Of a stretch of 46,948 bases of DNA, positions 26,433-35,478 are shown piece by piece. The notes under the pieces are model-generated. The model was given only the letters and a program-made list of their open reading frames with translations. It was not told the origin of the DNA and ran no database searches. Location: positions 1 through 46,948 of the forward strand of contig JAJXWH010000040.1 of NCBI GenBank assembly GCA_021781745.1, read 5' to 3'. How positions within the stretch are numbered: the stretch's first letter is position 1; every line of letters begins with the position of its first letter. The position numbers and the translations under genes were made by a program. This stretch comes from Bacillota bacterium (GTDB taxonomy: Bacteria > Bacillota > Clostridia > Clostridiales > Clostridiaceae).

Positions 26433-27521
26433 ATGGAAGAAAATATGAGAGACTGTCCAAATTGTAAAGAGAAATTATCAAATAATTCACGGTTTTGCAG
26501 CTCGTGTGGAACAAATCTCGGTAATAATCAGAATTACGATTTTGAAGAAAGAAGCAGTGAAGGTTCGGAAAGTTTTTTTAGCAAATTAAATAAAGCTGCC
26601 GGTGGAAGTGGAAGGATTAAGTTAAAATTGAGAGATTTAATAGTTAATGTATTTAAAAAACATACATTAGAAGAAAGAGAAAACACTTTTATCTGTGGAA
26701 CGGCTCAAACGTCGCCAAAGGAAGGGGAGATTTGTTCAAAGTGGCCTAAACCGTGGTTATATTCAAGAGTATTTTTCTTATTTACAGTAACTTTTCTTGT
26801 ACTAGTCACTTTACTTAGAGTTTTTGAAAACATATTGGCATACCCGGGAACCATTTTTATAGGTGCACTAATTGTTCCATTTTCCCTACTTATTTTCTTT
26901 TGGGAAATAAATGCTCCACGAAATATTAATATTTTTGATGTAGTAAAAATATTTTTTTTTGGAGGTGTCTTTTCATTACTTATAACAATGATATTGGACC
27001 GCATAGTTATTATTGGTAACTTGGATTATTATGGGGCAATTATTGTAGGGATTATTGAAGAATTTGCTAAGTTTGTTGTTGTTGCATATTTCTTAAAGGG
27101 AAGCAAAGAGAAATATATTTTAAATGGATTGTTACTAGGAGCAGCAGTGGGTGCTGGATTTGCCGTCTTTGAAACAGCAGGATATGCATTTGCTTATGGT
27201 TTTCAGGTTCCTTTAATGATGAAAATAATATATACACGGGGAATATTAGCGCTGGGAGGTCATATTGTATGGGCTGCTATGTATGGAGCCGCTTTAGTTA
27301 TGGTAAAAAAGGATAATAGGTTAAGAATGAAATATATACTAAATTATAAGTTTCTTAAATATTTCATTTTAGCAGTAATGTTTCATGCTATTTGGGATAT
27401 GCCCATAAGCAATAGTACTGAACTTCCTTTTATTCAAGTAATACTTACAGTAATGGCATGGCTTGTTATCTTAATACTAATTAGTGCAGGACTAAAACAA
27501 ATTTCGAGTCTAAGCGCTTAA
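26433..27521 (+). CDS. prsW: PrsW-family intramembrane metalloprotease with N-terminal zinc ribbon
   Basis: 362 aa. The N-terminus is a zinc ribbon (C8-x2-C11 ... C22-x2-C25), then a soluble linker to about 110, then eight or so membrane helices. PrsW/CAAX-like protease motifs are visible: EEFAK at residues 209-213, F-x3-E (E247) in a glycine-rich helix, H277 in HIVW, and H318 in FHAIWDMP. PrsW cleaves anti-sigma factors in response to antimicrobial peptides in B. subtilis; the substrate here is unknown. No anti-sigma gene lies nearby. The ATG at 26433 is placed by AAGGAGG 8 nt upstream. The neighbouring MacB-like exporter makes an envelope-stress role plausible (inference). Confidence 0.88.
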   Translation: MEENMRDCPNCKEKLSNNSRFCSSCGTNLGNNQNYDFEERSSEGSESFFSKLNKAAGGSGRIKLKLRDLIVNVFKKHTLEERENTFICGTAQTSPKEGEICSKWPKPWLYSRVFFLFTVTFLVLVTLLRVFENILAYPGTIFIGALIVPFSLLIFFWEINAPRNINIFDVVKIFFFGGVFSLLITMILDRIVIIGNLDYYGAIIVGIIEEFAKFVVVAYFLKGSKEKYILNGLLLGAAVGAGFAVFETAGYAFAYGFQVPLMMKIIYTRGILALGGHIVWAAMYGAALVMVKKDNRLRMKYILNYKFLKYFILAVMFHAIWDMPISNSTELPFIQVILTVMAWLVILILISAGLKQISSLSA

Positions 27522-27555
27522 TATAGTTAGCTCTTAGATTACAAGCTAACTATAT
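27521..27555 (+). terminator. Hairpin immediately after prsW
   Basis: 12-bp perfect stem (27521-27532 with 27544-27555), 11-nt loop, overlapping the last base of the prsW stop codon. No T-run follows, so it is a weak terminator or a 3'-end stabilising hairpin. Confidence 0.5.
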
Positions 27556-27660
27556 AAGAAGTATAAACTAAAATATATTGAAAAATTAATGCCTACAAAC
27601 TATAATTAAATAAACATATAAGTTGAGATGATTTGACGATTTTAAATATTGACTACGAAG

Positions 27661-27702
27661 TCTAATTTTTATACGTAAAAGTATATGAATTAGATTTTTT
27701 TT
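27661..27702 (+). terminator. Rho-independent terminator upstream of the anfO-like gene
   Basis: 7-bp stem TCTAATT / AATTAGA (27661-27667 with 27688-27694) with a 20-nt loop and eight T. It may be the effective end of the exporter/prsW transcript. Confidence 0.6.
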
Positions 27703-27767
27703 ATAATTCTTTATAATTTGCAATTCTAAAAAGGATATAAAATAGTAGCTGCGCATTGGAGGTTTGT

Positions 27768-28424
27768 ATGAGAAAAGAAATTGCTGTATATATGAATAAT
27801 TTAGGAGAGATTACCGATATAAAAGAAGCAGGAATAATTAAGGTTTTTTCTAAAAATAATGAAGAATGGAATGTTAGAAAAGAATTATCTTTTAAGTTTA
27901 ATAGCACAAAAGAAAAGGAGGATATACGTTTAGATACTTTAAATATTGCAGAGGCATTAGAAAACTGCAAAATTTTTATTGCAAAAGAATTTTCAGATTT
28001 AGCGTATTTAATGTTAGATAGTATGGGATTTAGCACATGGAAAATGGATGGTGCTATAAGTGAAATACTTGAATATGTATTAGAAAAAGAAGAGGAGGAG
28101 GCTGAAGAAATAAAACTTATTAACTCATCAAGGCAAAATGACAAAAAACAAAGTATTGAACCAACTGAAATCGGGGAAAATGGTTGTTATATATTTAACC
28201 TTAAAGAATTACAGGAACACAATACTGGAGTTACATCAAAGCAGGCGTTAAAACCATTTCTAAATAATAAGGGTTTCAGTGAATTAATAATAACCTGTAG
28301 TCATATTCCGAACTGGGTAGAAGATGAATTAGAAAAGCTAAATTTAAGTTATGAGTTTTCAAGAACTGGACAAAATGATTATATATTAATTATAAGTAAA
28401 GCAAATCAGAAGTCTCAAGATTAA
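27768..28424 (+). CDS. anfO: AnfO-family protein (Fe-only nitrogenase accessory-like)
   Basis: 218 aa. N-terminal half (KEIAVYMNNLGEITDIKEAGIIKVF ... IAEALENCKIFIAKEFSDLAYLMLDSMGFSTWKMDG) matches my recollection of the AnfO family, whose fold resembles NifX/NafY FeMo-cofactor-binding proteins. An acidic helix (about residues 100-118) links to a C-terminal domain (CYIFNLKELQEHNTGVTSKQALKPFL and the cis-Pro-like CSHIPNWVEDEL). AnfO accompanies the alternative iron-only nitrogenase, but no nif/anf structural genes are in this window. The ATG at 27768 has GGAGG 5 nt upstream. A role in metal-cofactor or redox handling is inferred. The family call rests on visual matching only. Confidence 0.65.
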   Translation: MRKEIAVYMNNLGEITDIKEAGIIKVFSKNNEEWNVRKELSFKFNSTKEKEDIRLDTLNIAEALENCKIFIAKEFSDLAYLMLDSMGFSTWKMDGAISEILEYVLEKEEEEAEEIKLINSSRQNDKKQSIEPTEIGENGCYIFNLKELQEHNTGVTSKQALKPFLNNKGFSELIITCSHIPNWVEDELEKLNLSYEFSRTGQNDYILIISKANQKSQD

Positions 28425-28488
28425 GATAATACTATATCTATTTTTAAGGTAAAGGTTAAATAAAATATTAAAGGAAGGAGTGTGAAAT

Positions 28489-30051
28489 ATGGAGTACATA
28501 GAAAAGAATAGTAATTTTAAGATGAGCATAGAGTCTTTTTCTAAAATTATCTCTGAAAGATGGAATGTTGATGGAGATATAATAAAAAATTATATATTTT
28601 CAAATATAAGCCTTTGTTTGTCAAGAAACAGTCAAGCTAAAAATGATCTTGAAAAATTATATATGGCTGATAAATTAAAATATTATAATGCATTTTTAAA
28701 TTCCAGTAGTTCTAATTATGTATTAATAATGCAGGCAACCATAGAAGAACAAATATGGGCAAGAAAAATACTTGGAATACTTTTAGTTGCAGAATCTGAT
28801 AATAACATAAGAAATAAAGTTATTAAATTATTAAAAAAGTATTATCCATTAGTATATGAATCAGTAAAAAAACGTAATAAGGAAAAATTAAAAAATAAAT
28901 ATATAAAGATGGATGTAATTGGTAGAAATATAGAGGCGAGATTTGATGCAGCAATATATTTCTATTTTGCTACATATATTTCATATGAAATAGTAGATCA
29001 AGGATTCATAATTTCTATTTTAAATGATATAGAAGAATTTGAATTTAGCGATTTAATTAACAGAGATTTTGAAGAAGAAATAGGAAAATATAAGGATGAA
29101 GTACAGGAAATAAAATTGTTATTGAAAAGGGAGTATGGAAAAGTATTTAATATTAAAGATATTTTCAGACATAATAATGAAAAAGTTAGAAATTGTGGTG
29201 AATTCCTAGAAGGTTTATTTCTATGTAACAAACTTAACATTAATTATATTTTTCATGATTTAGATTTTATTAATTTAGATAAAATAATTTTATCGTATGT
29301 TAGAGTTTCTAAAGATAAAAATTTAGAGTTATTAATACAAAACATTATTAGTGGTTTATTTGTACAAGTTTTGATAAATGAATATAAAAAAATGAGAGAT
29401 ATGTATTTTAAGAGCAGCGGAGAAGTTTTGCATTATGAATTGAATACACTTGTAGAAAAACTGAAAATTATTGAACATGAAAATGTTAATTTAAAAGCTA
29501 ATATTGAAAGTCTAAATAAAGAAAAAGCATTATTTGACAAAAATTTGAATCGTGAATTAAATAAGGTAGAAAATTCCCATAAACAGCAAATGAAGTTTAT
29601 GGAAGATAAAATTAAAAGCTTAGAAAAGAAATTAAGTGAAGAAATGAGCATTAGATATGAATTAGAATCCTTGAGAGAATACGAACTTAACAAAAATGAA
29701 TTTGAGAGTAATTATGATTTAAGTAGAAATTTAGGTGATTATATTAACAATAAGAAAATTATTGTCATAGGCGGGGACAAGGAGTGGAGAAGAAGGTTTA
29801 GAGTTAAATACCCAGAAATAAGAACTTTGAACGGGTTTAATGAAAATTTTGATGTCAGTATTTTAAATAACTCAGATTATATTTTCTTTTATTCGAAATA
29901 TATGAACCATTCGACCTTTCATAAAGCAATGAATTTTATTAAATTTAATAAATGTAATTTTGGATATATAGGAAAAACCAATATGGAACTTGTTGAACAA
30001 GAAATTATAGAAAATATTAGTAAGTATGAAGAGTATGTAACAAAGCAGTAA
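28489..30051 (+). CDS. Coiled-coil protein with C-terminal DUF2325 domain
   Basis: 520 aa, no signal peptide. Residues 1-300 are helical and unrecognised; about 315-405 form a Lys/Glu-rich coiled coil (LVEKLKIIEHENVNLKANIE ... KIKSLEKKLSEEM). Residues about 420-510 match the DUF2325 pattern (IIVIGGDKEWRRRFRVKYPEIRTLNG, then SDYIFFYSKYMNHSTFHKAMNFIKF and NFGYIGKTN), a Rossmann-like domain of unknown function often found in Firmicute proteins of this shape. It follows the anfO-like gene by 64 nt with a good AAGGAGTGTG site, so they are probably co-transcribed. Confidence 0.75.
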   Translation: MEYIEKNSNFKMSIESFSKIISERWNVDGDIIKNYIFSNISLCLSRNSQAKNDLEKLYMADKLKYYNAFLNSSSSNYVLIMQATIEEQIWARKILGILLVAESDNNIRNKVIKLLKKYYPLVYESVKKRNKEKLKNKYIKMDVIGRNIEARFDAAIYFYFATYISYEIVDQGFIISILNDIEEFEFSDLINRDFEEEIGKYKDEVQEIKLLLKREYGKVFNIKDIFRHNNEKVRNCGEFLEGLFLCNKLNINYIFHDLDFINLDKIILSYVRVSKDKNLELLIQNIISGLFVQVLINEYKKMRDMYFKSSGEVLHYELNTLVEKLKIIEHENVNLKANIESLNKEKALFDKNLNRELNKVENSHKQQMKFMEDKIKSLEKKLSEEMSIRYELESLREYELNKNEFESNYDLSRNLGDYINNKKIIVIGGDKEWRRRFRVKYPEIRTLNGFNENFDVSILNNSDYIFFYSKYMNHSTFHKAMNFIKFNKCNFGYIGKTNMELVEQEIIENISKYEEYVTKQ

Positions 30052-30240
30052 ATTCTCATTGAGGAACTTTAAATGGAGAGGATGTTATTAAATCCATTTT
30101 TCTGAAGAAATTATTATATATTTAAGTGAAAATAATTATCAAATAGATGTGCATATTTAATTAATATGCTTATAATAATATTAAGGATAATCAAAATAAT
30201 TTTTAAAGTATTGATGCTATTGTTTGAGGAGGGCAAATGT

Positions 30241-30984
30241 ATGATTAAGTTAGTATTGATAAGACATGGCGAAAGTATTTGGAATTTACAGAATAGATTT
30301 ACCGGTTGGACAGATGTGGATTTATCAGAAAATGGACTTAAAGAAGCTAAACGAGCTGGAGAAATTCTTAAAGAAAATGGATTCACTTTTGATGTGGCAT
30401 ATACATCAGTTTTAAAGAGAGCTATTAGGACATTATGGATAGTGTTATATGAGATGGATTTAATGTGGATTCCTGTATATAAATCATGGAAACTAAATGA
30501 AAGACATTATGGGGCACTGCAAGGACTTAATAAAGCAGAAACAGCTATAAAGTATGGAAAAGAACAAGTTTATAAATGGAGAAGATTTGTAGACGAGAAA
30601 CCGCCACAATTAACTAAGGAAGATCCAAGATATGCTGGATTTGAAATGAAATACAAAAATTTAAATGAAAAACAATTACCTTTAACAGAGACTTTAGCTG
30701 ACACAGAAAAGAGAGTATTAGAAGAGTGGAATGAAAATATAGCATCAGATTTGATGTCGGGTAAAAAAGTTATTATATCTGCACATGGAAACACATTAAG
30801 AGCCTTAGTAAAATATTTAGATAATATTTCAAGTGATGGTATAGCAAATTTAAATATTCCTACAGGGACTCCCTTAGTTTATGAATTAGACAATAATTTA
30901 AATCCGATTTGCCATTACTACTTGTCATTTGATGGCAAACTTCCAAAGGAATCAATTCCTAAGCATATAGAAAAAGGAAAGTGA
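30241..30984 (+). CDS. gpmA: 2,3-bisphosphoglycerate-dependent phosphoglycerate mutase
   Basis: 247 aa, histidine phosphatase superfamily, glycolytic interconversion of 3- and 2-phosphoglycerate. Catalytic His in LVLIRHGES (about residue 9), [15 protein letters not shown], Arg/Glu motif [19 protein letters not shown], second His in [18 protein letters not shown], and the C-terminal [13 protein letters not shown] are all conserved; length is the usual 247-250. The [10 protein letters not shown] segment replaces the commoner WRRSxDxPPP, a small deviation. The ATG at 30241 follows GAGGAGG by 8 nt; an upstream in-frame ATG has no such site. Clostridia often also carry iPGM, so this may be a second mutase. 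Confidence 0.93.
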   Translation: MIKLVLIRHGESIWNLQNRFTGWTDVDLSENGLKEAKRAGEILKENGFTFDVAYTSVLKRAIRTLWIVLYEMDLMWIPVYKSWKLNERHYGALQGLNKAETAIKYGKEQVYKWRRFVDEKPPQLTKEDPRYAGFEMKYKNLNEKQLPLTETLADTEKRVLEEWNENIASDLMSGKKVIISAHGNTLRALVKYLDNISSDGIANLNIPTGTPLVYELDNNLNPICHYYLSFDGKLPKESIPKHIEKGK

Positions 30985-31284
30985 TTTAATAATTATTTCT
31001 TAAAGACGATGAATTAAAAAATCATTGTCTTTAAGAATTTAATTTTAGAAAATATTAAAAATAAAATATGTAATGTATAAAAGTATATGGTATAATTTTA
31101 CTGTAATCGTTAAGAAAAATATTTTTCAAATAAATTAATATTAACAATAAATTTGAATATAAAAGACAATAACAAGTTATATTTTATATGCGGCTAAAAT
31201 ACAATGAAATTAACATAATAAAATTAAATTTGAAATATATAGGTAAGAAAAAATTTAATCTTACTTAAGGAGGATTAATTAGGA
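30985..31284 (+). other. 300-nt intergenic region with terminator and candidate -10
   Basis: The 5' part holds the gpmA terminator; the rest is AT-rich with a TATAAT at 31091-31096 and no matching -35. Nothing else is recognisable in the 150 nt before the PTS gene except its AGGAGG. Confidence 0.4.
30998..31036 (+). terminator. Rho-independent terminator after gpmA
   Basis: 15-bp stem with one G-U pair (30998-31012 with 31022-31036), 9-nt A-rich loop, followed by TTTAATTTT. Starts 13 nt after the stop. Confidence 0.85.
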
Positions 31285-31602
31285 ATGTTTAAAATTATAT
31301 TGTTTTGTGGAACGGGAATATCTTCAAATATGTTAGCTGCAAAAATGAGAGAGCTTATGAAGAAGATGAAAATTAATTCATTTGTAGAAGCGTATTCAGA
31401 AATTGGTTTTGAAAAATATTTAGATAAAGCAGATGTAGTATTGGTAGGACCACAAATTAGATACTTATTTCCCAAATTTAAGAAAGCATGTGATGAAAGA
31501 GGCATCCCTATTGATGTGATTAGTAATGCAGATTATGGTGCAATAAATGCAGAAAATGTTATAAATATGGCTTTAAAAATGATTGAAAATAATAAAAGAT
31601 GA
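31285..31602 (+). CDS. PTS lactose/cellobiose-family IIB component, orphan
   Basis: 105 aa, the length of CelA/ChbB-type IIB. It starts IILFCGTGISSNML, with the phospho-accepting Cys8, and has VVLVGPQIRYLFPKF near residue 50, typical of the chitobiose/lichenan IIB. It would take a phosphoryl group from a IIA and pass it to the sugar. There is no IIA, IIC or glycosidase gene nearby, and a terminator follows at about 80 nt, so it stands alone. RBS AGGAGG 14 nt upstream, a longer than usual spacing. Confidence 0.88.
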   Translation: MFKIILFCGTGISSNMLAAKMRELMKKMKINSFVEAYSEIGFEKYLDKADVVLVGPQIRYLFPKFKKACDERGIPIDVISNADYGAINAENVINMALKMIENNKR

Positions 31603-31684
31603 CATAAGAAATAATGAAGTAATTAGTAACAATAAATGAAAAAAAGATTATTGTAATTATATTTAGTAAAGTAGGAAATTAGAT

Positions 31685-31723
31685 AAACTCCTTAAATGTT
31701 AATACACTTAAGGAGTTTTTTTA
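31685..31723 (+). terminator. Rho-independent terminator after the PTS IIB gene
   Basis: 11-bp perfect stem AAACTCCTTAA / TTAAGGAGTTT (31685-31695 with 31708-31718), 12-nt loop and a T-run. The minus strand carries the end of the nucleotidase gene downstream, so it may serve both. Confidence 0.88.
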
Positions 31724-31782
31724 GTTTAAATTAATTCTAGAAAATAGACTCTCAATTAAGTAGTGCTTGAATTTTTTGGTGC

Positions 31783-32466
31783 TTAAAGTAATTTTTTTAG
31801 CTCTAATAGGCTTGAAATTTCAAAAGTAGGTTTTATTTCAGTCTTATTTATAATATTGGTTGGATTAAACCAACACGTATCTATACCGAAATTTAATCCG
31901 CCTAAAATATCAGATGTTAAGCTATCACCAACCATCAATACTTTTTCTTTATTACGGTAATTGATATTATTTAAGGATAACTCGAAAATCTTTGGGTTTG
32001 GTTTGGATACACCTACTTCTTCTGATATTATTATATCTTCAAAATACTTGGATATAATAGATTTTCTAATTCTTTTATCTTGGACATCAGTAAGACCATT
32101 TGTAAGTATAACGAGTTTATAGCTAATACTTAGATCCTTAACAAGATTTATACTGTCTTTATATAAAAATGAAGCGTTAGCTAAATGTTTCATATATGAT
32201 TTAGAAAATTCAAATGCATCAAATTTAATATTTAATGCATTTGAAAATCTTTTGAATCTATCAACTTTTAGTTTTGCCTGGGTAATTGTTCCAAGCTCAA
32301 ATTCTTTCCAAATGGCTGTATTGATATTGCTGTATATTGGCAAATGATAATTTTCATCATATCCTATATTAAATTCAATCATAGTGTTTTTAAATGCTTC
32401 TTTTTCTGATTTTTTAAAATTAAATAAAGTTTCATCAGCATCGAATATTATAACTTCGTATTTCAT
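31783..32466 (-). CDS. yjjG: YjjG-like HAD pyrimidine nucleotidase
   Basis: 227 aa, HAD superfamily. Motif I is FDADETLFNF with nucleophile D9 and acid D11 (the DADETL form is characteristic of YjjG), motif II is VILTNG near 119, motif III Lys is in VSKPNPKIF near 152, and motif IV is MVGDSLTSDILGG near 178. Family members hydrolyse non-canonical and pyrimidine 5'-mononucleotides (dUMP, dTMP, 5-FdUMP). Start supported by AAAAGGAGAG just upstream. It is the downstream gene of a minus-strand pair with the decayed MFS gene, 31 nt apart. Product nucleosides could feed pyrimidine salvage or breakdown, but no operon link is present. Confidence 0.88.
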   Translation of the reverse strand: MKYEVIIFDADETLFNFKKSEKEAFKNTMIEFNIGYDENYHLPIYSNINTAIWKEFELGTITQAKLKVDRFKRFSNALNIKFDAFEFSKSYMKHLANASFLYKDSINLVKDLSISYKLVILTNGLTDVQDKRIRKSIISKYFEDIIISEEVGVSKPNPKIFELSLNNINYRNKEKVLMVGDSLTSDILGGLNFGIDTCWFNPTNIINKTEIKPTFEISSLLELKKLL

Positions 32467-32497
32467 ATAACTCTCCTTTTAAAGTTAATTAATAAAT

Positions 32498-33377
32498 TTA
32501 GTTATTCTCAGATTGAAATTTATCTACGTGTAAAATTGAAGGAAATAATTTCATCCAAAGTATAACCACTAGTATAGTTCCTATTCCTCCTAATAAAGCA
32601 GCATTTACTACTCCTAGTAAGGAAGCTGTAACACCAGATTCGAATTCACCTAGCTGGTTAGATGTTCCTATAAAAATCATGTTGACAGAGCTAACACGTC
32701 CTCTCATATTATCTGGTGTTTCTAGCTGCACAAGTGTAGAACGGATAACAACACTTACAACATCTGAAGCTCCTAATACGAAAAGGGCAAGAAATGAAAG
32801 TATAACCGATTTTGATATTGCAAAAACTATTGTAGATAAACCAAAGAATATAACTGCAGTAAACATAGTTCTCCCAACCTTATGCTTTAAAGGATTCTTT
32901 GCTAGATATGCTGACATTAGTAATGCCCCAATGGCAGGAGCAGATCTAAGGACGCCTAGACCAAAAGAACCTATCATCAGTATGCTGCTTGCATAAATTG
33001 GAAGGAGGGCAGTTGCTCCACCGAAAAGTACAGCAAATAAGTCTAAGGATATGGCACCAAGTATAATAGGTTTTCTCTTTATAAAGGATATTCCAGCAAA
33101 AATGTTTTTTATACCTGAAGACTCAGGTTTGTAATCATCTTTTTTGATAGATTTCATTGAAATTTGCGATATTAATGCTCCAGAAATGAAATACAAAGCA
33201 GCAGCAAGAGCATATACCAACGTTGATCCAAAGGAATATAATATTCCTCCAACAGTAGGCCCAATAATAACCGCGAATTCAGAGACCGATGATATTAAGG
33301 CTGATGCTTTTGGAAAAACATCTTTTTATTCAGAACCTTTCTTTAAAAAAAATAATCTTGAAACTAGAAAAATTCAT
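32498..33377 (-). pseudogene. MFS transporter remnant with internal deletion and frameshift
   Basis: The C-terminal 240 codons (32498-33220) read as MFS helices 6-12 (VLGASDVVSVVIRSTLVQLETPDNMRGRVSSVNMIF is the MFS_3 signature). Reading upstream in the same frame adds a further 35 MFS-like residues (VFPKASALISSVSEFAVIIGP, VGGILYSFGST) until an in-frame TAA at 33328-33326. A short frame starting with ATG at 33377 (MNFSSFKIIFFKERF then TGA) looks like the true N-terminus. Around 130 codons, TM1-TM4, are missing between the two, so the gene is not functional. The 5' part has no clear ribosome site. No known substrate. Confidence 0.72.
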
Positions 33378-33525
33378 GTTTCAAATAGCATTATTAATAG
33401 TATATACCCATCAATTATACAGTGGCAAGTTAGAAATTGGCAGTAATTTCAATCTACTATAAGTAGCAGCGTTTACAAAAAATTAATTTATTTATAAGAA
33501 AATTATTCTTGGTTAAAAAACAAGT

Positions 33526-33553
33526 TTGAGTTACAATATAAAAAGCTTATAAA
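33526..33553 (+). promoter_or_regulatory. Candidate sigma-A promoter for the LtaS-like gene
   Basis: TTGAGT at 33526-33531 and TATAAA at 33548-33553 with a 16-nt spacer, 24 nt before the ATG at 33578. Seen only by motif match; the start site is not mapped. Confidence 0.45.
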
Positions 33554-33577
33554 ATAGAAAAATAATGGAGAATAATA

Positions 33578-35395
33578 ATGAAAAAAGTGATTAGAAACAT
33601 AATTAGGAATAATTGGTTGTTTGTATTTATGGTAGTTATGCTTCAATTTAAGTCAATGATACTACTATCTATGCTTAGGACACCAAACTCATCAAGCATT
33701 GATTTAGGAAATATTTATTTTGGTACTCCAGTACGTTGGGCACATATAGCTATAATAATATTAGTGTGCAGTCCTATTTTCTTTTTCAAAGAAAAAGGTA
33801 GATTAAGAGCTGCATTAGTAATAGATATTTTAGTTACAATTCTTTTTGTAGCTGATATATGGTATTATCGTGCAAATGGAACTTTTTTATCAATTAGATA
33901 CTTAATGCACAAAGAGATATTTAATCCAATAGGAAAGAATTTATTTAACCTTAGGATAGTAGATTTAGCATTTATAGCAGATTTTATTGTTCTTATCTTA
34001 ATATATAAATTTATTAGATTCAGGGCTGAGAATAATGAAATTAAGTTTATTTTTAGAGCAATAAAAGCTATTTGTGTATTTTTATTAAGTTCTTTAACTA
34101 TTTGGATGGGATATTATTATATTGATGTTAAACATATTGATCCTGATAAAAATTTATTTAGATTATCTTGGGCACCATTTCAGACATTCAGTGATATGAG
34201 TCCTTTGGGGTATCATGGGTTTGATATTAATTTCTACAAAGATAAAAATCAGGCATTAACTAATAGTGAAATAAATGATATTAAAAGTTGGTTTAATGAT
34301 AACAAGGAAAACCTTCCGGATAATAAGTATAAGGGAATGCTTCAAGGTAAAAATGTAATTGCTTTGCAGGTAGAATCCTTAGAAAATTTTGTTATAAATC
34401 AAAAAGTATATGGGCAGGAAATAACGCCTAATTTAAATAAATTACTTTCACATAGTTTGTATTTTAATAATATCTATGAACAAAATAATTCAGGAACAAG
34501 TTCAGATGCAGATTTGCTGGTTAATACATCTATATTTCCAATTAGGGAAGGTACAACTGTTTTCTCATATCCTTGGTCTAAATATAATACTCTACAGAAG
34601 TTATTGGAGAACAAAGGATACACTACTATTTCTACCCATGCAGAACTGCCTGGAAGTTGGAATTGGGCAGAAATGCATAAATCTTTTGGGGCTAATAAAA
34701 TATTAGATATAGGGATGTATAATCAAGATGAAATAATAGGTTTAGGGCTATCAGATGAATCTTACTTAAAGCAGGTAGCGGGGAAACTAAAAGATGAAAA
34801 GCAGCCTTTCTATGCATTTATGACTACATTGTCTAGTCATGGGCCTTTTGATATGCCAGAAGATAAGAAATATTTAAAACTTCCGAAGGAACTTGATGAT
34901 AATATTCTAGGTGCTTATTTTCAAAGTGTTAGATACACAGATGAAGCCATAGGTGAGTTTCTAAATGAATTGGAGAAGAATAATGAATTAGATAATACTG
35001 TAATTATGATTTATGGAGATCATTGTGGAGTTCATAAGTTTTATGAAAAAGATATGGAAAATGCTCCATTAGAGGGTGACTGGTGGAAGGACAATCATAA
35101 AAAAATACCGTATATTATTTATTCAAAAGATTTACAGCCAGAGGAAATATCAAAGGCTGGGGGACAATCCGATTTCTTACCTACAATCTCATATTTACTT
35201 GGAATTGATAGGAAAGAATTTGACTACAGCTCAATGGGAAGAGTATTAGTCAATACTGAAAGAAATTCAACTATATTAAATGATGGTACAATTATAGGAA
35301 ATCCAAAAGATGAAAAAGAAACTAATCATTTAAAAGATACATTTAAAATAGCAAATTCTGTAATTAGTAAAAACTTTTTTGGAAGTCAAAAATAG
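33578..35395 (+). CDS. LTA synthase-family protein (LtaS-like, sulfatase fold)
   Basis: 605 aa. Five N-terminal TM helices (about residues 12-30, 50-66, 74-92, 125-144, 160-180) precede an extracellular sulfatase-like domain. The nucleophile Thr is in NNSGTSSDADLL near 310, and metal/substrate motifs TTLSSHGPFDMP and IYGDHCGVH follow. LtaS enzymes polymerise glycerol phosphate from phosphatidylglycerol onto a glycolipid anchor outside the membrane. Homologues can also make other phosphoglycerol or phosphoethanolamine modifications, so exact product is uncertain. It is preceded by a candidate promoter and followed by a TPR gene in the same orientation 83 nt later. Confidence 0.9.
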   Translation: MKKVIRNIIRNNWLFVFMVVMLQFKSMILLSMLRTPNSSSIDLGNIYFGTPVRWAHIAIIILVCSPIFFFKEKGRLRAALVIDILVTILFVADIWYYRANGTFLSIRYLMHKEIFNPIGKNLFNLRIVDLAFIADFIVLILIYKFIRFRAENNEIKFIFRAIKAICVFLLSSLTIWMGYYYIDVKHIDPDKNLFRLSWAPFQTFSDMSPLGYHGFDINFYKDKNQALTNSEINDIKSWFNDNKENLPDNKYKGMLQGKNVIALQVESLENFVINQKVYGQEITPNLNKLLSHSLYFNNIYEQNNSGTSSDADLLVNTSIFPIREGTTVFSYPWSKYNTLQKLLENKGYTTISTHAELPGSWNWAEMHKSFGANKILDIGMYNQDEIIGLGLSDESYLKQVAGKLKDEKQPFYAFMTTLSSHGPFDMPEDKKYLKLPKELDDNILGAYFQSVRYTDEAIGEFLNELEKNNELDNTVIMIYGDHCGVHKFYEKDMENAPLEGDWWKDNHKKIPYIIYSKDLQPEEISKAGGQSDFLPTISYLLGIDRKEFDYSSMGRVLVNTERNSTILNDGTIIGNPKDEKETNHLKDTFKIANSVISKNFFGSQK

Positions 35396-35478
35396 ATGAA
35401 ATAATTTATTTATCTGTGGGAAAATAAATTAGTAGGTAATATTATAGATTATTTTAATTAAAAAAGTGAGGATAAGGT

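Noticed and set aside
32498..33220. Intact 240-aa membrane protein gene starting at TTG 33220
   Set aside because: MFS-like sequence continues upstream in the same frame and the TTG has no ribosome site, so this is the tail of a broken transporter.
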